Under the pieces are notes generated by a model that was not told the DNA's origin, did no database searches, and saw nothing but the letters and a program-made list of their open reading frames with translations. The translations under genes and the position numbers were made by a program. Positions 9,589 to 19,414 of a stretch of DNA of 52,717 nt are shown piece by piece; the stretch's first letter is position 1; every line of letters begins with the position of its first letter. The DNA comes from Stentor coeruleus (lineage: Eukaryota; Ciliophora; Heterotrichea; Heterotrichida; Stentoridae), in contig MPUH01000461.1 of NCBI GenBank assembly GCA_001970955.1, positions 1 to 52,717 of the forward strand. Direction: 5' to 3'.

Positions 9589-10182
9589 CTATACATAAGT
9601 ATTTTTATAAAGCTTCAATGAATCCAATGACATCTCTCTTTCTTGCAGTTTATTCCCCCACTGCATTCTTTTTTTAATATAATTATTCTCCATAAAAATC
9701 ACTCTTTTATCCTGTTTAAACTGATTATCTCTTTTTTTTATCTCAACAATCAAATCCTGATTTTTCATAAACCTTTCTTGTTCTCTTTTCATATCATCTC
9801 TTTCTCTTTTCACCTCTTCTTCTTTAATCTTATTCTTAACTTCCTTCAAAGCATTAAAATCTTCTTCTTTCCATTTCCGTTCCTCGTATTTTTTTCTTTT
9901 TTCCAATAATTCCTGGGTTTCTTTAAAGCTTTTATTTAAAGTCAAATCAAATGTCCAATCATAAATATCCCTTTGTTTATATTCAGCTTCTGCTATTCTT
10001 ATTGGTGTTAAAGCATTTAAAATTTTGATTTCTGCATATGAAGATGGAATATTTGTTGTAGTATTCGCATTTGAGACTGATTTTTTATGTTTTGGAATAA
10101 TCCTCGCTGTAGGTTGAGTTGTAGAAGTTGTCAGGTTTGTATGTTGTGTGAAAAAATTCTCACCAAATAGCTTAACGTTCAT
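9589..10182 (-). CDS. Coiled-coil protein, unknown (197 aa)
   Basis: Starts at ATG 10182. The first 60 residues are Thr/Ser/Asn-rich and probably disordered. A short conserved-looking segment follows (about 62-80: IRIAEAEYKQRDIYDWTFDL), and then about 90 residues of highly charged Glu/Lys helix (KKYEERKWKEEDFNALKEV onward), a coiled coil. Such proteins in ciliates are often axonemal or cortical, but no motif fixes the role. The next gene upstream on the same strand is 206 bp away. Confidence 0.7.
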   Translation of the reverse strand: MNVKLFGENFFTQHTNLTTSTTQPTARIIPKHKKSVSNANTTTNIPSSYAEIKILNALTPIRIAEAEYKQRDIYDWTFDLTLNKSFKETQELLEKRKKYEERKWKEEDFNALKEVKNKIKEEEVKRERDDMKREQERFMKNQDLIVEIKKRDNQFKQDKRVIFMENNYIKKRMQWGNKLQEREMSLDSLKLYKNTYV

Positions 10183-10388
10183 ATGATTAACGAAATATAT
10201 AACGATTTAATATGGAATAGTATGGGTTTTAAACGGGGGGATGATATAGGAAAATATGTTTGAATTAGATAAAAAGAATTTAATTTGTGAGGTTTTGGGT
10301 GTATTTTATGATGATGATGATGAGATCATAAGTAAATATTGAGAGAGAGAAAAAAAAGTGAAAAAAGTGTGTTATAAAATGAAATTAT

Positions 10389-11384
10389 TCATTGTAGGGA
10401 ATATTGGGCATTTTTTTCTTCTAAGAGTGTGTCTAGAAAGTTTTTATTGAATATGACCCCGTTTCCAGAATTAATTGAGTAACTTCTTTCAAAAAACACT
10501 TGAGGTTTTTTAGGTTTGATTTTGGGCTTAGCTTTTATCGATGAGGCACTTTTTTGGATTTTTGGAGGTGTGTAAAGCCTTTCAAACACTGAAGTCGTCC
10601 TATGAAGTGTGAGCTTTTTAGCTTTATCAGAAATCTCAGGGTGAAAAGAAGGTTTAGGTGATGTTGACTGATTTTTCCTACTATGTGGTGATACATTATT
10701 CTGTAGACTTTTCGTCTCTTTCATCTCTTTCTTTTCTTTCATATCTTTCTTCTCTTTTATATCTTTCATATCTTTCGTTTCCTGAATCTCTTTAAGTTTT
10801 TTCATAATATAAACTGACCTTTCATTTAAAATTGGAGAAAAAGTTAACTCCTTCCTCTCTTTCTCTTCCATAATCTCTTTTTGCTCATTCACATGTTTTT
10901 CTTTCTGTTTCTGCCAAATTTTAATATTTTCAAAAAATTTTTTTGAATGATCCTTCGGGATATTATTACTGATTTTTTTCCAGCTTCTACTCTCAGCAAT
11001 TTCTTTTTTACTATTTTCAACTCTTTTTAATGTTATACTTTTATTCCTTTCTCTAACTATTTGTTCTGCTCTTAAATATAATGGTAAGCTTTTCTGTATA
11101 AAGTTTACTTTGATTTCATAGTTTGTGTTTATCTCAGGCTTATCTCTGATTTCAGAGAGTTCTTCTAAGAATTTCAGTCTTTTTTGGTTTTCTATTTTAA
11201 TGGACTTGTTGTTAGAGAATTTGTCGATCTTTGAAAAACCTGAAAAACTGTTAGAATGCTTTGAAGGTGAAGTGTGATTTATTGTTGATATGAAATGTTC
11301 AGGAATATCTTCACCAAATGCTTCTTCATTTGCAAGCTGACTAAGCCTGCTAAGTGCTTCAGCCATTTCTTTGTTTTTAATCAT
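10389..11384 (-). CDS. Charged coiled-coil protein, unknown (331 aa)
   Basis: Starts at ATG 11384 (MIKNKEMAEALS; a second ATG at MAEALS is also possible). Mostly charged helix, with a low-complexity run of Lys/Glu/Met/Asp around residues 203-226 in which KKDMKE-type units repeat. A segment LTFSPILNERS near residue 176 resembles the F-x-P-x-(I/L)-N motif often seen in ciliate cytoskeletal proteins, and SVFERLYTPP near residue 268 is a similar short linear motif. No enzyme signature. The start codon lies 20 bp downstream of the stop of the preceding minus-strand gene, so the intergenic space is minimal. Confidence 0.7.
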   Translation of the reverse strand: MIKNKEMAEALSRLSQLANEEAFGEDIPEHFISTINHTSPSKHSNSFSGFSKIDKFSNNKSIKIENQKRLKFLEELSEIRDKPEINTNYEIKVNFIQKSLPLYLRAEQIVRERNKSITLKRVENSKKEIAESRSWKKISNNIPKDHSKKFFENIKIWQKQKEKHVNEQKEIMEEKERKELTFSPILNERSVYIMKKLKEIQETKDMKDIKEKKDMKEKKEMKETKSLQNNVSPHSRKNQSTSPKPSFHPEISDKAKKLTLHRTTSVFERLYTPPKIQKSASSIKAKPKIKPKKPQVFFERSYSINSGNGVIFNKNFLDTLLEEKNAQYSLQ

Positions 11385-11404
11385 TATTAACTAGGATAAC
11401 ATAT

Positions 11405-12499
11405 TTATCTTCCAAATCCTTGGGGTTTACCTGACACTTCTTCATCAGGGCTAGTCTCTTCTATCGACTCCCTGCCAATTCTCCAACAATCTGGAGTAGA
11501 GAAAATCTGTTTTGTCCCATTTGGATTAGGTGTAAAGCACGTAGGCCTAAGCGACCTAGAATCTCTTCTCCCAACTGTAGCTAAAGGTGAATACAAAAGT
11601 TCTTTACTCGTCAAAACCGCTTCAGAAATCTGTTTATTAAGTTTAGCAATTCTTTCACTCTGAGCATTGATTGTCATAAGTAAATTTTCACTTTCATCAC
11701 AATTATTTGATATAATATTTTCATCATCTTGAGAAAAACTAAACGGAACCGTAGGACTAAATTCATTTTTCGTATAAGAAACAACTAAATCAGATAAAAA
11801 TTGTAAGGTTTCTAATAAACAGTCTTCAAATCTTTGGGCTTTTATCATAGACAAATAAGTAGAAACTGATGATATTCTATCTAAAAACATATCTTCCCAT
11901 TTAGGAACTTCTTTGATTTTTTTTATTATAAACTGCCCATATTTGAGTATCTCAGTTGCTTTCTTAGGAATATTTGTAGAACATGGTGAAGAGATTTGTT
12001 TCTATATAAAATGTACTTTAAGGATTGAGTTTAGGTTAAGCGCTTGTTGTAAATCATCTTTTAATTGGAGGTTTGTGTTAATTAGGTCCTGCCTTTGTAG
12101 TTTTTACTTTTCTTTTTGGTGTTTTACTATGATAATCGATAGTTCTTCGCATTTGTCTTGGAGTTTTTTAATCTCCCGACCTTGAGAAGTGTCGATTTTT
12201 AATTTTTTCTCAACTTTAGGAAGTTTTGAACACTCAGATAAAGGTCGAGTGTGAAAAGACCCTAGTTGTTTAAGCTTATCACTTGTTTTCTTTATATCGT
12301 CTTGGAGAAGTTTGATTGATTCCCAGTCTTGTTTTAGGTTAGAAATTGAATAGCTTTCGTCTTTTATAAAGCTCAAATCGCTATTCACAGATTCTTCAAC
12401 AAGTTTATCAGTTCTATAAGTCATTCTTTCAGTAAATGGCTTTTGATTTTGCTCATCAAATTTTCTAAAAGGTTTGGTGACATGAAGCTTTTTAGACAT
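11405..12499 (-). CDS. Three-exon coiled-coil protein, unknown (354 aa)
   Basis: Exons 12499-12108, 12092-12017 and 12001-11405, separated by two 15-nt introns, make one 354-aa protein. Read without splicing this would look like two unrelated frames. The start chosen is the ATG at 12499 (MSKKLHVTKPF); a longer frame to 12565 would overlap the divergent gene at 12529. Residues about 55-160 are coiled coil (KLQDKCEELSIIIVKHQKEK and on into the second exon), and a helical segment follows about 170-225. The C-terminus is Ser/Pro-rich with several SP and TP sites (LYSPLAT, CFTPNPN, STPDC, ETSPDEE), possible phosphorylation sites. I do not recognise the family. Confidence 0.85.
12002..12016 (-). 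other. 15-nt intron 2 of the coiled-coil gene
   Basis: Minus-strand GTACATTTTATATAG; T9, A10. Phase 0; removes an in-frame TAG after NSILK. The only one of the seven with C rather than A at position 4. Confidence 0.85.
12093..12107 (-). other. 15-nt intron 1 of the coiled-coil gene
   Basis: Minus-strand GTAAAAACTACAAAG; T9, A10. Phase 2; removes an in-frame TAA after QKEK. Confidence 0.88.
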
Positions 12500-12528
12500 T
12501 ATTTTAACAAAAAGGCGGATTATTAAAT
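12500..12528. promoter_or_regulatory. 29-bp gap between divergent start codons
   Basis: Only 29 bp separate the ATG of the minus-strand coiled-coil gene (12499) from the ATG of the plus-strand gene (12529). Any shared promoter must lie here or inside the coding regions. It contains AACAAAAAGGCGG flanked by AT-rich sequence; no known element is recognised. Confidence 0.5.
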
Positions 12529-13092
12529 ATGCAAAATAGGCGAAGCTACGCGGCTTTGAAGACAATTCGTAAATTTCCCTATTCCCAACCTTTAAACCAC
12601 AATTCTAGAAGACTTAATGTCTCAGATTTAGCAACAAAACCAATTCAAAATGCTAACAAAAATCCATCAGAAAAGGTTTTGAAAAATGATTTTAAGACTT
12701 CTAAAAGAATTCTGGATTTTACAGACATTCCAACTCCTTGTCAAATCAAACCTACGAAAAATTCCAAAAGCGATTTTACGTCTAGTAATAAACGAGAAAA
12801 ATCCCCAGATGCAGAAATAAGAGTGAAACTTAATAGGAATTTCAAAAGCAGTAACATGTTTATTGATTATATTGACCCAAAAACTTCAGAAGAAATTACA
12901 TATCATTTGTATTATGAAGATGATATAATGAAGAATTCCAATTTTTCGAATAACCTTCAAAAACCTAAGATTGATAATGACTGTGCAACTAATGAGATAC
13001 AAATTAATTTAGCTTTAAATTATATTGAAGCCCAGATGCGTTTAGAATTAGGTCTTGAGATACCTGATGGTAAAAAATACTCTCAATCGTAA
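12529..13092 (+). CDS. Hypothetical protein (187 aa)
   Basis: An unrecognised 187-aa protein, ATG at 12529. The first 100 residues are basic and Asn/Lys/Ser-rich, probably disordered. Residues about 105-187 look more ordered, with an aromatic acidic stretch (FIDYIDPKTSEEITYHLYYE) and an amphipathic helix near the end (IQINLALNYIEAQMRLELGL). The vWA-domain gene follows on the same strand after 28 bp. No intron matching the local consensus joins the two. Confidence 0.65.
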   Translation: MQNRRSYAALKTIRKFPYSQPLNHNSRRLNVSDLATKPIQNANKNPSEKVLKNDFKTSKRILDFTDIPTPCQIKPTKNSKSDFTSSNKREKSPDAEIRVKLNRNFKSSNMFIDYIDPKTSEEITYHLYYEDDIMKNSNFSNNLQKPKIDNDCATNEIQINLALNYIEAQMRLELGLEIPDGKKYSQS

Positions 13093-13120
13093 TAATGGTC
13101 TAAATATAATTTACTTTTAA

Positions 13121-15289
13121 ATGGATGGTAAAGGAAATAACCTAAGCGAGGATGATGCTTTAAAAAGACTAATGATGTTTGGGTCTGATATTAGAAACAT
13201 ATCTCAGACTATGCCTTTTTCATCATTACTTAATCCTAATATACAAGGAATGATTGATCTTTCGAATTCTAGATCTCAGTCTATGCCAAATTTCCCTAAT
13301 TTCTCAAATATGTTTACTCAGGATCAAATTTATGGCTTACAGACTCATATAAAAAGTAACATGCCTTCATTTGAACAATATCAAAAACTCATGAATGATC
13401 CTTATAAAAATCCGATGGCTGTTGCAACATTTTATACTAATAATTTAGTTTTAAATACTGATGAACCATTAGAAATTGTGGCTGAAAAACCTAAAGCGGA
13501 GTCTTGTGAAAATTTTATATCATTTTCAATAAAACCTCTTTATGATAAACTCAAACTTAGAAATATTATTGAACTTCCTTGTATAGTTACACTTAAAGGT
13601 GGTATTGCTGACTTGGAACTTATAGAAAAAAATCGACAAGGTTTAGATTTGATTTTTGTTGTTGATATCTCACATAGCATGAGATCAGCAAAAATCGAAT
13701 TAGTTAAAAAAACTATGGAATTTGTTATAACATTACTTAAAGATTTTGATAGAATCAGTATTATTGGGTTTAATAATTCAGCTTTTATTTATTGTCCTTT
13801 AACTGTTATGAATGAGCAAGGAAAAGCTAAAGTGATTGAAGCTATCAAATATTTAAGACCAAATGGAAGAACAAATATAGAATGTGGAGTTAGAGCTGCT
13901 TTACATATATTGGCTGATAGAAAAGTTTGTAATCAAGTAAGTTCGATATTATTATTAAGTGATGGAGGTGATAATTATAAAAGGACAATAAATAAAAGAG
14001 TTAAAGTTGCTATAGAAGAATTTAAGCCTAGGATAAAAAGTTCATTTAGAATGCATACTTTTGGTTATGGAAAAGATCATGATTCTATTGTTATGAATTT
14101 AATGGCTCAATTGACAAATGGGAATTTTTATTATGTAGAAAATGAAGCTACAGTTTCTGATGCTTTTGCTAATTGTATGGGAGAATTAGTCGCTTTACTT
14201 GCTAGTAATATACAAGTATCTCTTACAACTAAAGCTTGTGAAGTCCCATTTAAGCTATCTAAAGTGTATTCAAATACTGGGGATACTGTTTTTACAATGC
14301 CGAATGTGTTCTTTGGTGATAATAAAGACTCGGTTTTTGTTTTGGATTTCGAAGCTGCACAAGAGAATTTTATAGGGCAAAAAATTGTCCCAATTGAAGC
14401 AGTAGCTACTTTTACTTTGAAAAATGGAGAAAAAACAAGGAAAACTGCAGTACTTGAGCTTTTTATAGTAGGAAATGATGAAGAGGTTAAAAAGAATGAA
14501 AAAGTTTTATTAGAATACTATAGAGTAAAAGGAGCGGAAAGCTTAAAACGAGTTATGGAGTTTGCTGATGCTGGGAAGTTTGCAGAAGCTAGAGAGGTTG
14601 CGAGGATTTCAGAAGAAGAGATTTCTAATTCAGAAGTTGCGAATAACCCTAAAATTCAAGCCTTGATAAGGGATATAAAAGACTCACAACAAAGAACTCA
14701 GTCAAATAACACTTGGAATTCAGGTGGTAGGGCTCAGGTAACTTCAATTCAAAGCAGTCATTTTAACAAGGTGGCTAAAGGGAATTGCATGAATTATCAA
14801 AACTCCGTTCAATGTGCATATTCAGTAAACTCTAATGCTTACATGAATAGTAAGCCACTTCCTACGCAATATGCACAATCAGTTCCTATGGCTAATAATT
14901 TTTCTTCTCCTGGAATGCCTCAACAAACTTTCCCTATGGCTAATAATTTCCCTCCTCCTGGAATGCCTCAACAAGCTTTTCCTATGGTTAATAATTTCCC
15001 TCCTCCTGGAATGCCTCAACAAACTTTCCCTATGGCTAATAATTTCCCTCCTCCTGGAATACCTCAACAAGCTTTTCCTATGGTTAATAATTTCCCTCCT
15101 TCTGGAATGCCTCAACAAGCTTTTCCTAATTTTATCCAGCCAAATTTTGTCCCACCTCAGATGCCTGGTCCTCCACAATTTCAAGTACCTCAAATGATTA
15201 GACCTCATCAACAAGTACCTAATGTTCAAGCACCATTACCTGCTCCAATAAAAAAGAAAAGTCAAGTACCTCCCCAAAATAAACCTTAA
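13121..15289 (+). CDS. von Willebrand factor A-domain protein with Pro/Gln-rich repeat tail
   Basis: A 722-aa protein. Residues about 175-345 form a vWA domain: the MIDAS motif DxSxS is intact at DISHS (182-186), followed by NGRTNIECG and SILLLSDGGD, so metal-dependent ligand binding is likely. Residues 345-510 form a beta-rich region and then a helical segment, as in ciliate and plant vWA/Hsc70-type or copine-like vWA proteins; no RING finger or signal peptide is present. The tail from about residue 589 has five 16-residue repeats (PMANNFPPPGMPQQ-type) and ends in a Pro-rich basic stretch. It is probably cytosolic, acting as a binding scaffold. It starts 28 bp after the previous gene. Confidence 0.9.
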   Translation: MDGKGNNLSEDDALKRLMMFGSDIRNISQTMPFSSLLNPNIQGMIDLSNSRSQSMPNFPNFSNMFTQDQIYGLQTHIKSNMPSFEQYQKLMNDPYKNPMAVATFYTNNLVLNTDEPLEIVAEKPKAESCENFISFSIKPLYDKLKLRNIIELPCIVTLKGGIADLELIEKNRQGLDLIFVVDISHSMRSAKIELVKKTMEFVITLLKDFDRISIIGFNNSAFIYCPLTVMNEQGKAKVIEAIKYLRPNGRTNIECGVRAALHILADRKVCNQVSSILLLSDGGDNYKRTINKRVKVAIEEFKPRIKSSFRMHTFGYGKDHDSIVMNLMAQLTNGNFYYVENEATVSDAFANCMGELVALLASNIQVSLTTKACEVPFKLSKVYSNTGDTVFTMPNVFFGDNKDSVFVLDFEAAQENFIGQKIVPIEAVATFTLKNGEKTRKTAVLELFIVGNDEEVKKNEKVLLEYYRVKGAESLKRVMEFADAGKFAEAREVARISEEEISNSEVANNPKIQALIRDIKDSQQRTQSNNTWNSGGRAQVTSIQSSHFNKVAKGNCMNYQNSVQCAYSVNSNAYMNSKPLPTQYAQSVPMANNFSSPGMPQQTFPMANNFPPPGMPQQAFPMVNNFPPPGMPQQTFPMANNFPPPGIPQQAFPMVNNFPPSGMPQQAFPNFIQPNFVPPQMPGPPQFQVPQMIRPHQQVPNVQAPLPAPIKKKSQVPPQNKP
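14885..15124 (+). repeat. Five in-frame 48-bp coding repeats
   Basis: Five units of 48 bp encode variants of a 16-residue Pro/Gln/Asn unit. Position 3 alternates Ala/Val and position 15 alternates Thr/Ala such that units 2-3 and 4-5 look like a duplicated 96-bp pair. The array is in frame and near identical at the DNA level, so it is likely length-variable. Confidence 0.92.
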
Positions 15290-15687
15290 TTAGTAACCAA
15301 AATATAAAATCCTTGCATATGCATTTATGAATAAATTATGGCTTAAAAGCAAAATATTTTGATGTAGAAAAAAAAAACATAGTTAAAAGAAACAGTAACA
15401 CTACAAGATTTTTCTTTATTATCATCATAGAAAACAGATCCAAAAATTTCACTCAGAAAAAAAAACTAATACTTTCGTTTACCATAGATACCCAAAAGAA
15501 ATATTCTTCCTCTGTTTATTTTTCAAAGCATTCAACAAATTTTACAAACTTTTCCTTTCACTAAAATCCCAACATCTTCTTTATAAATTCCCTTTATTAT
15601 ATTCTCCTATTCCAAACTTCTCTATTAAAATTCTCCAAATCTTCTAAACAATCCTAAATATCTTATCTTATAACAATAAAGAAAAAA
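15290..15687. other. Intergenic stretch
   Basis: No gene seen. The stretch is largely C-rich and G-poor on the plus strand from about 15420, as expected upstream of the plus-strand gene at 15688. Confidence 0.5.
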
Positions 15688-16374
15688 ATGCAAATGAAGG
15701 TGTTTATGGTATTTGGAGGGGCAATTTTTGCAGTAGCAGCAGGGATATTCCTTTACTATTCTTTTAGAAGTCCAATAAAATTCAAGTCTTTAAAACTCCT
15801 CGACAAAAGTTCCCTACTCCACCTCTTATCTTTGATCCGTAAAGAGTTTTCATCAAAATTCATGTCAATCCTTCGCATGAACAGAAAAAAGCGTCGCCTT
15901 GCTCATCGTGGAGGTCGCGATTATAGAATGTATGTAAAAGATTTAAAAGAACAAGCAAAAAAACACCTTCAAAGAGCAATGGATGATGTCTTATTGAAAA
16001 ATGGGATTACTGAAAATGTTCTTTCAGATTCATCTAAGCATTTTGAAGGTGATGAGGATGTTTCAAAATGCATGAGTAAACTTTGTAGTATAGAATTACA
16101 AAGACCACCTAGTCAGCTTACAATTAAAAAACTAGAAGAAGTTCTTGAGTTTTATTTGAGTAAAGCTGAAGAATTTAATGAAGAAGATCCTAATGAACTT
16201 AATTTGAAAATGAAAATGCTTGAAGATGAGATTTATGATGAATTCTCTTTTGAACCTGAAGATATTGAATCTGCAGTGAATAAATATGAAAATGATGTTA
16301 GGAATTTAGTTCTTGCGGTTAGAGAATTGAATGCAACTTTGTTGGAAAGGACTAATGAAGAACTATTTTTCTAG
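15688..16374 (+). CDS. Membrane-anchored protein of unknown function (228 aa)
   Basis: Residues 4-26 form a strong hydrophobic segment (FMVFGGAIFAVAAGIFLYYSF) directly after the start, followed by a basic region (NRKKRRLAHRGGR, about 65-77). This suggests a signal anchor with the rest in the cytosol. The remaining 150 residues are acidic and helical (DEDVSKCMSKL, then LEEVLEFYLSKAEEFNEED). I do not recognise the family. Its 5' flank is C-rich, consistent with plus-strand transcription. Confidence 0.7.
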   Translation: MQMKVFMVFGGAIFAVAAGIFLYYSFRSPIKFKSLKLLDKSSLLHLLSLIRKEFSSKFMSILRMNRKKRRLAHRGGRDYRMYVKDLKEQAKKHLQRAMDDVLLKNGITENVLSDSSKHFEGDEDVSKCMSKLCSIELQRPPSQLTIKKLEEVLEFYLSKAEEFNEEDPNELNLKMKMLEDEIYDEFSFEPEDIESAVNKYENDVRNLVLAVRELNATLLERTNEELFF

Positions 16375-16646
16375 TTAGATAAGTTATTATGATGCAACTT
16401 TTTTAGGGATTTTATTGAGGAATTTGTGTTCGGGTTAAGAGGTTTTATAGTTTTTGTATGAATAAATTGTGCTTAGATAGGAAATATGTATGATGGAATC
16501 AATATTTTATTTATATGAAGTGTTGAATATTTAACAAAAAGATATTTTGGATAGTATTTATAGAATTTTTATATTTCCTTATTATTAATCAGCATCCACC
16601 ACTTCCCACATCAACCTAATTACTAAATTAACCCAATACAAAAACC

Positions 16647-17549
16647 TTAATAGACAAAATTATTCCTCTTTGTCTTTTTCGTTATAACAAACCAAAGTTT
16701 TAAAGCAAGCTTAATTTGTAATCTTTGAACAGAAATTTTCTTTTCCATAAAAGATAAAAAATTTATAAATTTCCTACAACGAATCGATTTCTCCAAATAT
16801 CCTTGTGTTGTTTTATTTTTGAATATACTTAAAATACCCAATATTTTATTAATTTTGGCTTGTGTGATATTAGTAGTTGGGGATGATATAAAAGATATAG
16901 TTTTAGCTGAGCGTTTTGGGTTACGTTCAGTTAGTGTAGGGCGAGGGGATACTTTAGTTGATGATTTTTGAAACTTAGTCCTTGAGCTGATAATCGAACA
17001 AGCATGAGCTTTATGTCTTTTTTCTATAGACTCTTTTCTTGGGGAGTTTCTAAATAAAAAACTTGATGATTTTATGTTTTTCGTTGAACTTGGCTTAACA
17101 TGTGTTGTTCGTGAAGATTTTGGAGTCTGTCTTTGTAGTTTAGCCGAGTCAATATTCAACCTTGGGACTTTTTTTACTTCAAGTTTTTTATCTGTGTTAG
17201 TAACTTCAAAGTCTAATGAGTATTTTAAGCTACAAGAGTTTTTCAAATGCATGAATAATAAACTATCTTGTTCTATGTCAGGTTTAAAAGGAAAAGCTTT
17301 AGCTGCTACTGAATGTAAGAAGATTTCAAATTGAAGATAGGTTAAGTTTTGTGATATTGAACATGTTGTTGGATCTTGGGCAACTTCAATTAATACTTTA
17401 TGTAAATCTGGAGAACTAAGCAAATCTGGGAAAATACGAGTTGAACTACACAGTTTGAGTAAATCTGTGAATTTAAGTATTCCTTCTTTTTCATGTATGC
17501 TGAAGAGCTTTTTTATAGAAGACCTGTTTGTTTCGAACAAATTTGACAT
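16647..17549 (-). CDS. Basic protein with helical, EF-hand-like N-terminus, unknown
   Basis: A 300-aa protein, ATG at 17549. The N-terminal 100 residues have the helical pattern of degenerate EF-hand or TPPP-like domains common in ciliates (KKLFSIHEKEGILKFTDLLK), but no canonical Ca2+ loop is present. The middle (about 130-220) is Ser/Lys/Arg-rich with several SP and TP sites and probably disordered. The C-terminal 75 residues are basic helices rich in Phe and Trp (RKFINFLSFMEKK, LALKLWFVITKK). A role in the cortex or cilia is plausible but not shown. Confidence 0.7.
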   Translation of the reverse strand: MSNLFETNRSSIKKLFSIHEKEGILKFTDLLKLCSSTRIFPDLLSSPDLHKVLIEVAQDPTTCSISQNLTYLQFEIFLHSVAAKAFPFKPDIEQDSLLFMHLKNSCSLKYSLDFEVTNTDKKLEVKKVPRLNIDSAKLQRQTPKSSRTTHVKPSSTKNIKSSSFLFRNSPRKESIEKRHKAHACSIISSRTKFQKSSTKVSPRPTLTERNPKRSAKTISFISSPTTNITQAKINKILGILSIFKNKTTQGYLEKSIRCRKFINFLSFMEKKISVQRLQIKLALKLWFVITKKTKRNNFVY

Positions 17550-17910
17550 TTGAATTATAAAATCTTCCTAGTTTTAAATATGAATCAAATCATAAAAAGC
17601 TATGCTTGCTAGCCATGAAAAGTTTGGGAATTTTAGATATGATTTGATGATGATTATATACAAATATTGTTTGGGTAAAAGGTAATAAAATATGTGTTTT
17701 TATAAGTTGGATAAGTTTTTATATATACAATCATTAGAATATATATAAAATTATAATAGGTTTATTTATAGTAAATTCTAAGTATTTTTTCTATATGTAA
17801 ATAATATTATCTAAAAATTTTAGGATTTTTCATATAATAAACAACACACTTATTTAAACATAAAAATCTTCTAATAATTTTTCTCCTAGAAAATAAGAAT
17901 ATTATTATAA
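17550..17910. other. Divergent intergenic stretch
   Basis: This lies between two divergent genes. It is G-rich on the left half and C-richer near 17911, as predicted for a two-way promoter region. No specific element recognised. Confidence 0.45.
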
Positions 17911-18543
17911 ATGCGAGGAAATATCATGATAATGAAAGTCCCTTGTTCCACATCAAGGAAATCTTATGCGCATCAAATGGTAGAAATTAAAGGTACAGCT
18001 AAAGATATAAAATCATTATCCCCGAAATCCAGAAATGCTAAACTCAAAGAGTATTTTAAAAGGGCATCTTCAATATCCCCAATATTTAAACCACCTTTTC
18101 CTTATACGCATATCAGAAGTACAACACCTAAGTTAAATCATGTAGAATCAAATAATTTGAATAGTAAATCAGACTCGGTACAAAATGATAAAATTCGTAA
18201 ACCAAAATCTTCGTCAAATCAAAAAAGACTTACAAAGAAATCAAAAAATACTCAAACTCCTTCAAATATAAGTTCTGGAATATTTTTAGGCCCTAATACA
18301 AGTAATATTGAGAATTTTAGAAATTTTAAGGATTTGAAGAATTTAAATAGAGACTATTCAGCTGTAATATATGATGAGAAAACTATGGTTCCGAATGATA
18401 TTATTAATGGGTTAAAAGAATTATGGATAAGTTCAAATGTCCCAACACCTGAGATGCAATCTTGTATTTTCCAGAAATATCCACCTAAATCAGGCCTTCT
18501 TCCAAGAATCAAAAAACTCTCAAAGTTTATTAAAAATAATTGA
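17911..18543 (+). CDS. Hypothetical basic protein (210 aa)
   Basis: Starts at ATG 17911 (MRGNIMIMKV). Lys/Ser/Asn-rich and largely low complexity. A more ordered C-terminal 60 residues contain YDEKTMVPNDIINGLKELW. No domain recognised, no membrane span. The flanks support plus-strand transcription. Confidence 0.6.
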   Translation: MRGNIMIMKVPCSTSRKSYAHQMVEIKGTAKDIKSLSPKSRNAKLKEYFKRASSISPIFKPPFPYTHIRSTTPKLNHVESNNLNSKSDSVQNDKIRKPKSSSNQKRLTKKSKNTQTPSNISSGIFLGPNTSNIENFRNFKDLKNLNRDYSAVIYDEKTMVPNDIINGLKELWISSNVPTPEMQSCIFQKYPPKSGLLPRIKKLSKFIKNN

Positions 18544-18900
18544 TAAAGATTATATATTATAGTTTTTTATCTTATAATATTATATTTGCTCCCTATTTGC
18601 ATTTTTCGCATATTCATCCTGAAAATAAATAAAAATCTTTTGTTATCCTTACCATTAAACTCTTTAATACTTCTTAAAAAACAATGTCTTTATTATAAAT
18701 TACCTAATTCTAACCCAAAATAAGCCTAATATTAACCTTAAAAAATCCTCATAATAATAATTTTACATTACTTATAATATTTAAATCCTAAAATCCATCC
18801 AACCTAATTCATTACATTAACCATTACTTAATATTAAATATCCGATCCAAAAGCCATACTTTTCACACTACAATTGCAAAACTTTTATTTGTAAATCTTC
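18544..18900. other. Convergent intergenic stretch
   Basis: No gene seen. It is C-rich on the plus strand for most of its length, matching the 3' flank of the minus-strand gene at 18901. Confidence 0.45.
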
Positions 18901-19284
18901 TTACAAACCTTTTTTTAATACCCTTCCAGATACTTTCTTAATCAAAATATCTGACTGTTTAGATATTCTTATTGGCGATAATCTTTTCTTAACTATATCT
19001 TTACTTCCTCTAATTGTCACATCTTTTATTGGTTTTATAGTAGCCTTACTTTTGATTTTACGTATAACAGGTGTTGAAGTTTTATCTCTATAGCTTGATC
19101 TAACATCACATTTAATTATGTCAACTTTTTGTAATAACCTAGGTTTAGATAAAGTGATAAGCTGTATCTTGTTAAAAGCTTCTTCTTTATTATAACCAAT
19201 AAAATTAATAGGAGTTTTAGGCCTTTGTTTCTTCACAAGTTTAGGGCTGTTGTTACAAAAAAAATCCCAGCTTTCATCATCCAT
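18901..19284 (-). CDS. Small basic protein, unknown (127 aa)
   Basis: Starts at ATG 19284 with an acidic aromatic head (MDDESWDFFCNNSPK) and continues as a strongly basic, Lys/Arg/Ile/Val-rich protein to a C-terminus VLKKGL. Contains SP and TP sites. Not recognised; could be a nucleic-acid- or microtubule-binding peptide on charge alone. Confidence 0.6.
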   Translation of the reverse strand: MDDESWDFFCNNSPKLVKKQRPKTPINFIGYNKEEAFNKIQLITLSKPRLLQKVDIIKCDVRSSYRDKTSTPVIRKIKSKATIKPIKDVTIRGSKDIVKKRLSPIRISKQSDILIKKVSGRVLKKGL

Positions 19285-19414
19285 ATTTATATATGAAAAT
19301 ACTCATACTAGTTTAAAACTTCATGATTTTACATATTTCCTATTCTTTTCTGTTAAAAATTCCACCAAAATTTATATTGTTTTTGTTATATAAATACGCT
19401 TATTTAACTTATAA

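Noticed and set aside
14871-15229. Repetitive frames on both strands over the vWA gene tail
   Set aside because: They are out-of-frame readings of the 48-bp coding repeats; the vWA frame explains the DNA.
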